6,527 bases of DNA from Bacteroidota bacterium (GCA_026391755.1 JAPLDN010000267.1:1-6527); one strand, 5' to 3'. Positions 1-6,049 are shown, numbered from the stretch's first letter. Numbers and translations are program-made. The notes: generated from the letters alone by a model not told the origin.

Positions 1-12
1 TTCTGAGGCTTT

Positions 13-75
13 TACAGGCCGGACCTGTTCTTAGGCCCGGGGAACCTGGCCTGTACTGAAACACGGTAAGCCAGG
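13..75. repeat. Nested inverted repeats in upstream intergenic DNA
   Basis: TACAGGCC at 13-20 is exactly complementary to GGCCTGTA at 48-55, giving an 8-bp stem with a 27-nt loop. The loop contains the smaller pair ACAGG (14-18)/CCTGT (24-28) as a competing fold. A second pair, CCTGGC (45-50) with GCCAGG (70-75), would form an alternative hairpin that excludes the first. No T-run follows either stem, so neither is a convincing intrinsic terminator. They may be the 3' end of a transcript from beyond the window, or a by-product of the tandem repeat in the same place. Confidence 0.45.
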
Positions 76-99
76 CCTACACTGAACCCCGGTTAACCC
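22..99. repeat. Degenerate 26-bp tandem repeat, three copies
   Basis: Three adjacent 26-bp units run 22-47, 48-73 and 74-99 without gaps. By hand alignment units 2 and 3 agree at 19 of 26 positions; unit 1 agrees with each of the others at 16 of 26. The shared skeleton is CCT at the unit start, ACTGAA in the middle of units 2 and 3, CGG near base 17-19, and CC at the end. A TTCTGA at 1-6 may be the rest of a further copy cut by the window edge. Unit 3 also contains the 8-bp palindrome GGTTAACC (91-98). I see no ORF in this stretch on either strand. Confidence 0.5.
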
Positions 100-156
100 T
101 TCCACCGGAGAACTTCAGCATGATCCAGTTTTATTATAAAAAATTTATACTAAAAC

Positions 157-187
157 TTGGAAACAGTCTGATTAAAAACTAAATTTG
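157..187 (+). promoter_or_regulatory. Bacteroidetes-type sigma promoter for the 223-765 gene
   Basis: TTG at 157-159 is followed after exactly 20 nt by TAAATTTG at 180-187. This is a full match to the primary-sigma -7 consensus TAnnTTTG of Bacteroidetes with the expected 19-21 nt spacer to the -33 TTG. Transcription would start a few bases after 187, leaving a leader of about 30 nt before the ATG at 223. That leader is A-rich (AAAACA runs) with no Shine-Dalgarno sequence, as is usual in this phylum. Confidence 0.75.
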
Positions 188-222
188 TTGCCATTAATCG
201 AAAAACATTTAAAACACATCCT

Positions 223-765
223 ATGAAATCAGTAAAAATTCAGTTAGCCCTCTTTGCCATGTTCATGTTCATGGGCGGCATGGCAGCCACAGCACAGGAA
301 AAGAAAGCAGCAGTTCCCAATGAACAGGCATGGCTTCAGAAGTTTGTCGGCAAATGGACGGCCAAGGTTGTAATGACCGATGATAAGAAGCAAACCATGA
401 CTTTCACAGCCCAAATGAATTATTCATCCGTTGCTGATGGCACAGGTGTTTACGGTACCGAATCTGTTGATGACCCTAAATTGGGGAAATTGCGTGCTTC
501 CTATCTAATGGGTTATGATCCTTACGGGAAAAAGGTCCACTTCTATGCTGTCGTTAACATGGGTGTTTGTCACGATCACGATTGTACCTGGAAAACCCCT
601 GACCATTTATACATGGAGCATAACAGCATGAGGGACGGCAAAGCCTTTAAGGAAGTAATAGACCTGGTGTTCAAAGATAAGAACACGATAGAATTTACCG
701 AAACCGATTACCTGGGAGGCAATACCATTGAAACCGACCAGGGCACCTTTAAGAAAGCAAAATAG
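223..765 (+). CDS. Secreted DUF1579-like small protein
   Basis: A 180-aa exported protein. Residues 1-24 form a signal peptide (Lys-rich start, Met/Phe/Ala-rich core, A-T-A end), with predicted cleavage before Q25. The mature part opens with a short helix and FVGKW (41-45), the G-x-W signature near the N-terminus of DUF1579 and other lipocalin-like beta-barrel proteins. Alternating beta-type segments follow (YLMGYDPYGKKVHFYAV, 94-110; NTIEFTETDYL, 154-164). I assign the family from this overall pattern, not from a search; members have no firmly known reaction, although a lipocalin-like fold suggests binding of a small hydrophobic ligand. The CHDHDC run at 116-121 is unusual and could hold a metal or a disulfide. 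It has its own promoter at 157-187 and terminator at 826-859, so it is probably transcribed alone. The ATG at 223 is the only start that keeps the signal peptide intact. Confidence 0.8.
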   Translation: MKSVKIQLALFAMFMFMGGMAATAQEKKAAVPNEQAWLQKFVGKWTAKVVMTDDKKQTMTFTAQMNYSSVADGTGVYGTESVDDPKLGKLRASYLMGYDPYGKKVHFYAVVNMGVCHDHDCTWKTPDHLYMEHNSMRDGKAFKEVIDLVFKDKNTIEFTETDYLGGNTIETDQGTFKKAK

Positions 766-795
766 CGCTTCAAAACTGAATTTACAGCGGGCTGC

Positions 796-826
796 TTGCG
801 ACAGGCAGTATCAATCACTAACTTAG
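796..826 (+). promoter_or_regulatory. Candidate promoter for the transglycosylase operon
   Basis: TTG at 796-798, a 20-nt spacer, then TAACTTAG at 819-826, which matches five of the six fixed bases of TAnnTTTG. The spacer is the same length as in the promoter at 157-187. The last base of the -7 element is the first base of the terminator stem, so transcription would start around 830-834, within the 5' arm of that hairpin. The leader to the ATG at 860 would be about 28 nt. Confidence 0.5.
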
Positions 827-859
827 CCGGGGTTTTTAAAAAGCCCCGGCAATTTTTTT
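826..859 (+). terminator. Intrinsic terminator ending the 223-765 gene
   Basis: GCCGGGG (826-832) pairs fully with CCCCGGC (844-850). The loop is TTTTTAAAAAG, whose T and A runs could extend the stem past a bulged G. AA and then seven T (853-859) follow. This is the standard stem plus T-run layout. It lies 60 bp after the stop codon of the DUF1579-like gene and its T-run directly abuts the ATG at 860. Confidence 0.75.
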
Positions 860-2815
860 ATGGCGAAGAATTTATTGAATCTCCGGAAAATCACTCTCTG
901 GTTTACAGCCGTTCTGCTTATTGTGGTATTGTTGTGTTTGGTGCTGCGAAACCCGGTCCTCAGGGCGATTGTAGGATCAAGAATAGAACGCTTCAATACA
1001 GGGTATAATGCCGATTTGAAAATCGACAAAGCGAAATTTGAGGGTTTCTCTTCAATCTTTCTTACAGGACTGACTCTCAAACCTGCAGATGGGGATTCAC
1101 TTCTCAGGATAGATACCCTTGCAGTTTCGGTCAGTCCATGGAAACTTCTCGCCGGCAGGCTGAACATTGCTTCTGTGGAAATCCGTAACCTTTTTTTGAT
1201 GGTGAACCGTAAAGACAGTCTCACCAACTACAGTTTCCTGTTGCGGTCAAAGCGACCCCCTTCGAAGGACATTTCAGTTTCCCCATCCCTGAGCGGGGAT
1301 TCGGCAGGAGGTTACAGTAAAGTAAACTATTCTGAAACGGCAAAGCGCATCTTCCGCTGGATCTTTGACAAGATCCCGGGCGAAACCGATATCAGCAACC
1401 TTAACATCAGGAGTACAACAGGTTCTCACCAGGTCCTTGTTCGCCTTGACCGGTTTTTAGTTGAGGACCATGCCTTTTCAACAATCATAAGGATCAGGGA
1501 AGATACGTCAGAGGCCTTGTGGAAGGCATCAGGGCGGCTTGACAGCCGGAACCGCCTGATAGAAGCCGTTTTGTCATCCGCCGACAACAAGAAAGTATCA
1601 TTACCGTATATCGGGTTTAAATGGAATGCAAGTTTTTGTTTTGATTCACTGAGATTCAGTGTTGCGGCAGGAAGTTTCAGGAATGAAGAGGCGGGTATCG
1701 AAGGTAGCATCGTCTTCAAAGGACTCCGGGTCTTTCATGAAAAAATTGCGGCCGATACAGTAATCATGCAGAGACTTGGACTTGATTACCTGCTTAATTT
1801 CGAAACTGACGCCATTGAACTCGATTCGGCAACCCTGCTTACTTTCAACGACCTTGATTTTCATCCCTACCTCAAATACCGTCCGGGGCCGCCCGGGCAG
1901 CTGACTTTAAGGATTAATAAACCGGCGTTTCCCGCCCGGGATTTGTTTTCTTCTTTACCCTATGGCTTGTTTACCACCCTGAGGGGACTTGAAACCTCGG
2001 GGGAGCTTTCATATTACCTGGATTTCTTTGTGGATCTGTCAATGCCCGATTCACTGAAATTTGATATGGAATTGAAACGCCGGCAGTTCAGGGTCCTTTC
2101 TTATGGCCATGGTGATCTGCTTAAGCTCGACAGTTCCTTTTTGTATACGGCATTCGAAGAGGATAAACCCGTTCGTACCTTCCGGGTTGGCCCCGAAAAC
2201 CCCAATTTCAGGAAGCTCTCCCTGATCTCACCCTTTCTTCAGTATGCCGTCATGACTTCCGAAGACGGGGGTTTTTACCTTCACAGGGGCTTTCTTCCTG
2301 AAGCTTTCCGCGATGCAATTATTGCCGATATCAAAGAGGGCCGGTTTGTGCGCGGGGGAAGCACCATCAGCATGCAATTGATAAAAAACGTTTTCCTGAG
2401 CCGGAATAAAACAGTGGCCAGGAAGTTGGAAGAAGCGCTTATTGTCTGGCTTATCGAGAACCAGCAATTATGCAGCAAAGACAGGATGTATGAAGTATAT
2501 CTCAATATCATTGAATGGGGGCCGCTTATTTACGGGGCCAATGAAGCCTCACGTTTTTACTTTAATAAGGACGCTTCAAAGCTCAGCCTTGCTGAAGCTA
2601 TTTTCATGGCTTCCATCATTCCCCGCCCCAAATGGTTCAGGTATAATTTTGATGAGACAGGCCATCTCAGAGCCGGCATGGCCGATTACTACCGCCTGGT
2701 CTCAGCGAAAATGCTTAACAAGGGATGGATCAGCCAGCAGGACTTTGACCGCCTGGTACCTGATGTGGAATTGAAAGGGACTGCACGTTCTTTTTTATTA
2801 AATTTGCCTAGGTAA
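860..2815 (+). CDS. AsmA-like / GT51 peptidoglycan glycosyltransferase fusion
   Basis: A 651-aa inner-membrane protein. A basic N-terminus (KNLLNLRK) and one transmembrane helix (about 11-29) are followed by an AsmA/TamB-like region (about 31-130: a beta-rich run with GLTLKPADGDSLLRIDTLAVS and LLAGRLNIASVEI). Residues 135-440 are a periplasmic linker I cannot assign. The C-terminal GT51 domain (about 450-620) polymerises lipid II into glycan strands. Visible motifs are EDGGFYLHRG (468-477, catalytic E468), GGSTISMQLIKN (499-510), RKLEE (521-525, second acidic residue E525), KDRMYEVYLN (540-549) and a conserved region to IIPRP (586-590). No transpeptidase motifs follow, so it is monofunctional. 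The usual QQ of motif 2 is MQ (505-506); from memory this is common in Bacteroidetes homologues. An in-frame stop at 824-826 and the lack of other ATG codons before the membrane helix fix the start at 860. It is first of five tightly spaced genes. Confidence 0.85.
   Translation: MAKNLLNLRKITLWFTAVLLIVVLLCLVLRNPVLRAIVGSRIERFNTGYNADLKIDKAKFEGFSSIFLTGLTLKPADGDSLLRIDTLAVSVSPWKLLAGRLNIASVEIRNLFLMVNRKDSLTNYSFLLRSKRPPSKDISVSPSLSGDSAGGYSKVNYSETAKRIFRWIFDKIPGETDISNLNIRSTTGSHQVLVRLDRFLVEDHAFSTIIRIREDTSEALWKASGRLDSRNRLIEAVLSSADNKKVSLPYIGFKWNASFCFDSLRFSVAAGSFRNEEAGIEGSIVFKGLRVFHEKIAADTVIMQRLGLDYLLNFETDAIELDSATLLTFNDLDFHPYLKYRPGPPGQLTLRINKPAFPARDLFSSLPYGLFTTLRGLETSGELSYYLDFFVDLSMPDSLKFDMELKRRQFRVLSYGHGDLLKLDSSFLYTAFEEDKPVRTFRVGPENPNFRKLSLISPFLQYAVMTSEDGGFYLHRGFLPEAFRDAIIADIKEGRFVRGGSTISMQLIKNVFLSRNKTVARKLEEALIVWLIENQQLCSKDRMYEVYLNIIEWGPLIYGANEASRFYFNKDASKLSLAEAIFMASIIPRPKWFRYNFDETGHLRAGMADYYRLVSAKMLNKGWISQQDFDRLVPDVELKGTARSFLLNLPR
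2799..2806 (+). promoter_or_regulatory. Possible internal promoter (-7 element)
   Basis: TAAATTTG is identical to the -7 element of the promoter at 180-187. It lies in the last codons of the transglycosylase gene, about 56 bp before the ATG at 2862. The nearest TTG (2771-2773) leaves a 25-nt spacer, which is too long, so only half the promoter is convincing. If active it would let the four downstream genes be transcribed apart from the transglycosylase. Confidence 0.3.
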
Positions 2816-2861
2816 AACAGACCTATTAAAGAAATGTCATTTCAGCAATATACCCTGACGT

Positions 2862-3422
2862 ATGCGTAACATTAATATTTTCTTTTTTTGCTGGCTGATG
2901 GCAATTCAGCTTTATGGCCAGAATACTGCAAAGCCTGCAGGCTCCGGTCAGCTCCGGTTCATCCCTGCCAGCCAGGTATTCAAGGACCTGCAGCAAAACG
3001 GCAAAGCCTCGGCGTATTTCGAGAAAGCCCAGGACCTGATCTACCTTGATGAAACCCTGATTGCTGCTCTGAATGCAATTCAGGCCGATGCTGTTACCCC
3101 TGAGAATGTTGAAATGATAAAATATATCAACGGCAGGGACCAGAAACCTTACAGGGAAGTATGGGATCATAATGTTTACATGAAATACGGATCAGGTCTG
3201 ACTGATATTAAACAGCTTTTAACGGATGCCGATGCCCTGGCCGATCTGAAAAAAAGGCTGGGCAGGGAGTTCTACCGCCTTGATGCCATGGCATTTATCA
3301 GTGGCGCCGACAGGATCATGTTTATCCTGAGGACTCCCGAAGCTGATGCAGGTTCCTTTTACAGGGCCATCCTTACCAATGGATCCATCCGGCTCGATGA
3401 AATCTCAAACTGGAGAGACTAG
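2862..3422 (+). CDS. Secreted protein of unknown function, 186 aa
   Basis: I do not recognise this family. Residues 1-19 form a signal peptide with a very aromatic core (NIFFFCWLMAI) and predicted cleavage G19/Q20; no lipobox is present. The mature protein of about 167 residues looks soluble and mainly helical: KDLQQNGKASAYFEKAQDL (41-59), a segment with several acidic residues around 63-80, and DIKQLLTDADALADLKKRLG (115-134). A short hydrophobic stretch, AMAFISGADRIMFIL (142-156), looks like a buried beta-hairpin. The mature part has no cysteine and I see no catalytic signature. It starts 46 bp after the transglycosylase and ends 39 bp before a barrel protein, so it is probably an accessory periplasmic component of the same operon. 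The ATG at 2862 immediately precedes the signal peptide and is the natural start. Confidence 0.7.
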   Translation: MRNINIFFFCWLMAIQLYGQNTAKPAGSGQLRFIPASQVFKDLQQNGKASAYFEKAQDLIYLDETLIAALNAIQADAVTPENVEMIKYINGRDQKPYREVWDHNVYMKYGSGLTDIKQLLTDADALADLKKRLGREFYRLDAMAFISGADRIMFILRTPEADAGSFYRAILTNGSIRLDEISNWRD

Positions 3423-3430
3423 CGCTCTCC
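3412..3430 (+). other. Hairpin across the stop codon of the 186-aa gene
   Basis: GGAGAG (3412-3417) pairs fully with CTCTCC (3425-3430) around a 7-nt loop holding the TAG stop (3420-3422). No T-run follows, so it is not a standard terminator. It lies between two genes of the same presumed transcript and could affect mRNA stability or downstream translation. A chance 6-bp pairing is possible. Confidence 0.3.
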
Positions 3431-3461
3431 CCTGGCTTTGTTACAATCTTATCCGCAGTAT

Positions 3462-4184
3462 ATGAAAATTTTTTACCGTTGTTTGCTGATTGCCTGTCTC
3501 CTTGGATTCCAGGCCATTTTGTTTGCACAGGAAAAATCCCCTCCCGTTGATATCGGGAAGGAAAGCATTTATTTTCCGCACCACTACGGACTTTATAAAG
3601 TACAGTACGGTCTTGGCTTTTATTTTACCAGGCTTCCCTTCGACTGGGTTGAAAATGCCCTGCAGGCTCCGCTGGTGGACCTGCACCTTACTTTCGGGCT
3701 CCCGGCCGGATTTTCAATTGAAGGGACCCTGAACACCGTGGTTGTCTCAAACCAGGTGACTCTCGGTCCGCGATGGAATTTCATCCGTAATAATTTTTCA
3801 TTCAATCTGGGGTATGACCTGGGGTATGTGCTCGGGATGATGAATATCGGGGGCTTCAGTAATACCGGGATGATGCTGATCCATTATCCCAATCTCTCGG
3901 TGGGGTTCAAAACCAGAACCCTGGCTTTTACCTTCAAGGCTGAGGCCGTGATCATCGGTTGGGCGCAGATGAAGACAGGGGAGAACCTGATGGTGAAACC
4001 CAGCAATGTCTTCGATGGCGTGACCGGCGGGATTTATATGGAGCAGCGCATCTTCAAAAAGAAGATCCTCGTGATAGGGATCAAAGACAATTATTTAAAG
4101 TATTACTGGCCGGCCTGGATGATCTTTCCAACCTTCGACCGCTATTACCATATTCCTGAACTTCATTTGCTATGGGTGTTATGA
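3462..4184 (+). CDS. Probable outer-membrane beta-barrel protein, 240 aa
   Basis: An exported protein I can place only by its general character. The signal peptide (1-22, MKIFYRCLLIACLLGFQAILFA) would be cut before Q23. The rest is rich in Tyr, Phe, Gly and Trp and shows amphipathic beta-strand patterns typical of barrels: YGLYKVQYGLGFYFTRL (42-58), LVDLHLTFGL (71-80), FSFNLGYDLGYVLGM (112-126), LAFTFKAEAVIIGW (154-167) and a final ELHLLWVL. There is no lipobox and no enzyme motif. An in-frame TTG at 3438 would add eight residues (MLQSYPQY), but the ATG at 3462 starts a standard signal peptide and is preferred. The stop TGA overlaps the next start as ATGA (4181-4184), so translation of the following lipoprotein is probably coupled. 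With the second barrel downstream it suggests an outer-membrane end to the operon. Confidence 0.7.
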   Translation: MKIFYRCLLIACLLGFQAILFAQEKSPPVDIGKESIYFPHHYGLYKVQYGLGFYFTRLPFDWVENALQAPLVDLHLTFGLPAGFSIEGTLNTVVVSNQVTLGPRWNFIRNNFSFNLGYDLGYVLGMMNIGGFSNTGMMLIHYPNLSVGFKTRTLAFTFKAEAVIIGWAQMKTGENLMVKPSNVFDGVTGGIYMEQRIFKKKILVIGIKDNYLKYYWPAWMIFPTFDRYYHIPELHLLWVL

Positions 4185-5434
4185 AAAAATATCTCTTCGC
4201 TTTGCTATGCCTTGCCTTGCTGATGGCAGGCTGCAACAAGTCAAAGGAGGTCACTGTCCCCTCGGTCGGTCCCAATTCGATCCTGAATGAAACCTATCCT
4301 TTATCAAATCCCTCCCGTATGATGATGGACGGGATCTATACGGTTAATTCGGGGAATGATCTTTTCGGAGACCAGGTGGTGATCAAATGGTCAAGGCTTA
4401 AAATGACCATCATGTGTTCAAACGGGCGTTATTTCGTTTTGGAAGCAGGGCAGCTCGATTCGGTCGTTATACTCCAGGGTTACTGGAGGTATTGTTACAA
4501 TGATAATACAGGTGCGGTTGCTGCTTATATCGGGCGGGAAGAAGGCGGTGCCGATATCGTAAATGCCAGCGGCAGATCCCAGGGGATCATCATCCGGGGA
4601 GGCTACGGCTTATCAGGCAATGTGGGAAATGAACCCTTGCAATTCACTTACCTTCGTCCCATCAGCCCCGCTGTTCTGAATAAACATTTTTCCATTCTGG
4701 CCCACCGCAGCGGTGGACGTACCTCCGATCATCTGCCGGTATCGGAAAACAGTATTGCAATGATCAATTTCACTGAAGGCCTGGGTTCCACCGGGATCGA
4801 GATTGATGTTCAGCTCACCGCTGACGGTATCCCGGTGCTGTACCATGATGCCGATCTGAACATACGCCTTACGCAGAAAGGCCCGCTATCGGGTCCGATC
4901 AAAGATTTTACCTATGCCCAGCTGTTTTACCTGGTCCGCCTCATCCATGGTGAGCGTTTGCCGACCCTCAGGGAGGCCCTGTTGTTCACTGTTGACAGCA
5001 CCCTTCTTACCGATGTCTACCTCGATATGAAGGAAAAAGTACCTACAATGTCGGCGGTTATACCTATCCAGAAGGAGATGCTTCAAAGGGCCAGGGATAA
5101 AGGCCGTGAGTTGAACATTTACATCGGTCTGCCATCCGCCGATGCTATTACTGATTTCATGAACCAGCCGGGGTATAAAGATATTCCTTCTTTATGTGAA
5201 TTGACTACGGATGACGTGCAAACTGTGAACTCACATGTATGGGCTCCCCGCTGGACAGAAGGGACCCAGAACGACCTGGTGGCGCTGATGCACAGCCAGG
5301 GCAGGATTGCCTGGACCTGGACCCTCGACGATGTGGACTGGATACAGCAATATATCAGCGACGGCCATTTTGACGGCATTCTCACCAATTACCCGTTCAT
5401 AGTCGGCTATTATCATTATATGAGGGAGAACTAA
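4181..5434 (+). CDS. Lipoprotein glycerophosphodiester phosphodiesterase (GDPD)
   Basis: A 417-aa lipoprotein of the GDPD family, which hydrolyses glycerophosphodiesters to glycerol 3-phosphate and an alcohol with a divalent metal in a TIM barrel. The signal peptide ends in MAGC (15-18), so C18 should be lipidated and the enzyme anchored at the envelope. Residues about 30-165 form an extra, beta-rich, unassigned N-terminal domain. The catalytic domain (about 170-410) has AHR (174-176), SEN (188-190, for the usual PEN), EIDV (207-210), YHD (221-223), YLDMK (280-284) and GILTNYP (399-405). Two positions differ from the usual pattern: the third metal ligand of the E-x-K motif is Asp (D282), and N403 replaces Asp in the last motif. 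The HR, E-x-D and HD core is intact, so activity is likely. I chose ATG 4181 over 4172 for its ATGA overlap with the upstream stop and shorter signal peptide; both stay in frame. The substrate is unknown. Confidence 0.85.
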   Translation: MKKYLFALLCLALLMAGCNKSKEVTVPSVGPNSILNETYPLSNPSRMMMDGIYTVNSGNDLFGDQVVIKWSRLKMTIMCSNGRYFVLEAGQLDSVVILQGYWRYCYNDNTGAVAAYIGREEGGADIVNASGRSQGIIIRGGYGLSGNVGNEPLQFTYLRPISPAVLNKHFSILAHRSGGRTSDHLPVSENSIAMINFTEGLGSTGIEIDVQLTADGIPVLYHDADLNIRLTQKGPLSGPIKDFTYAQLFYLVRLIHGERLPTLREALLFTVDSTLLTDVYLDMKEKVPTMSAVIPIQKEMLQRARDKGRELNIYIGLPSADAITDFMNQPGYKDIPSLCELTTDDVQTVNSHVWAPRWTEGTQNDLVALMHSQGRIAWTWTLDDVDWIQQYISDGHFDGILTNYPFIVGYYHYMREN

Positions 5435-5437
5435 GAC

Positions 5438-6049
5438 ATGAGAAAGATAGTTATAACTGCGCTGCTTTGCCTGATGACTTCGGTTACACTTTTATCGCAG
5501 GTTAAAGATACGATTCCCGGATCACCGCTCACGGATCACGGTTCACGACTTTCACACTTCACCCTGGCCTTCGGTGCCGGCTGGTCCCATTACTTTGCCA
5601 ATATGGACCTGGTTCCTGCCCGCAATGTGCAGAAAGATTTCATCGGGACTTCTTTCCGGTTTATGTGGGAACCCGAATACCGGCTCAGCCTTGGACTGGA
5701 AACTGGTTTTTACAGGATATTCAGGGTTGATTCTACGCTTACTGCCGAATATTCCATGAAATCGAGGATGAACGTGGTTCCTTTGTTCCTGGTAATCAGG
5801 ATGAGGATAGTCGATAATTTTTACCTTTCTATTGCACCCGGACTGGCTCTTCAATATACCAAGATCACCGGGATCGGACCTGAAATCACCAGCCACCAGT
5901 TTTCCATGGCCAACTTTGAAGCCACTGCATCATACTTTTATCCTATCAGTAAACTGTTCCTGGCTGGAGGAGAAGCCCGGCTCATGTATTTTGGTAAAAC
6001 CGATGATCTTATGATGTCGTTTAATGCAGTTTTCGCAGTAAAGTTATAG
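5438..6049 (+). CDS. Small outer-membrane beta-barrel protein, 203 aa
   Basis: Signal peptide 1-20 (MRKIVITALLCLMTSVTLLS) with predicted cleavage before Q21, then a polar linker (22-40) and a likely eight-strand barrel of about 160 residues. The strand pattern is clear: FTLAFGAGWSHYF (41-53), FRFMWEPEYRLSLGLETGFYRIF, VVPLFLVIRMRI, FYLSIAPGLALQYT, FEATASYFYPISKLFLAGGEARLMYF and a closing MMSFNAVFAVKL. It resembles the generic 'outer membrane protein beta-barrel domain' of Bacteroidetes, for which no single function is known. It begins 3 bp after the GDPD stop; a purine-rich GAGGGAG at 5422-5428 lies about 9 nt before the ATG and could serve as a weak ribosome binding site. The linker codes for a heptanucleotide repeat described separately. 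It is the last gene of the cluster. Confidence 0.75.
   Translation: MRKIVITALLCLMTSVTLLSQVKDTIPGSPLTDHGSRLSHFTLAFGAGWSHYFANMDLVPARNVQKDFIGTSFRFMWEPEYRLSLGLETGFYRIFRVDSTLTAEYSMKSRMNVVPLFLVIRMRIVDNFYLSIAPGLALQYTKITGIGPEITSHQFSMANFEATASYFYPISKLFLAGGEARLMYFGKTDDLMMSFNAVFAVKL
5519..5546 (+). repeat. Heptanucleotide repeat tract inside the barrel gene
   Basis: Four consecutive 7-bp units: GGATCAC, CGCTCAC, GGATCAC, GGTTCAC. Every unit ends in TCAC, and as 14-mers the halves match at 12 of 14 bases. The TTTCACACTTCACC that follows looks like decayed further units. The tract encodes residues 28-37 (GSPLTDHGSR), in the linker between signal peptide and barrel. Because 7 is not a multiple of 3, gain or loss of one unit would shift the reading frame. 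Confidence 0.55.

Noticed and set aside
1..120. CRISPR array or integron attachment site
   Set aside because: The 26-bp units are directly adjacent with no unique spacers and are too diverged for CRISPR repeats; no integrase gene or recombination core site is visible.
796..1008. 70-aa plus-strand ORF starting with TTG, overlapping the GT51 gene start
   Set aside because: It is read out of frame with a clear membrane-protein gene, starts at what looks like a promoter -33 TTG, crosses the terminator, and its protein has no recognisable features.
823..1227. 134-aa minus-strand ORF opposite the start of the GT51 gene
   Set aside because: It runs through the terminator and lies antisense to the membrane helix and AsmA-like region, has no signal or domain pattern, and is Arg/Ser/Phe-rich in the way expected of an antisense shadow.
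2826..3170. 114-aa minus-strand ORF opposite the 186-aa secreted protein
   Set aside because: The plus-strand frame has a signal peptide and fits the operon; the antisense frame has no supporting feature.
3438..3461. TTG upstream start for the 240-aa barrel gene
   Set aside because: It adds MLQSYPQY before a standard signal peptide that begins at the ATG at 3462; the ATG is the simpler start.
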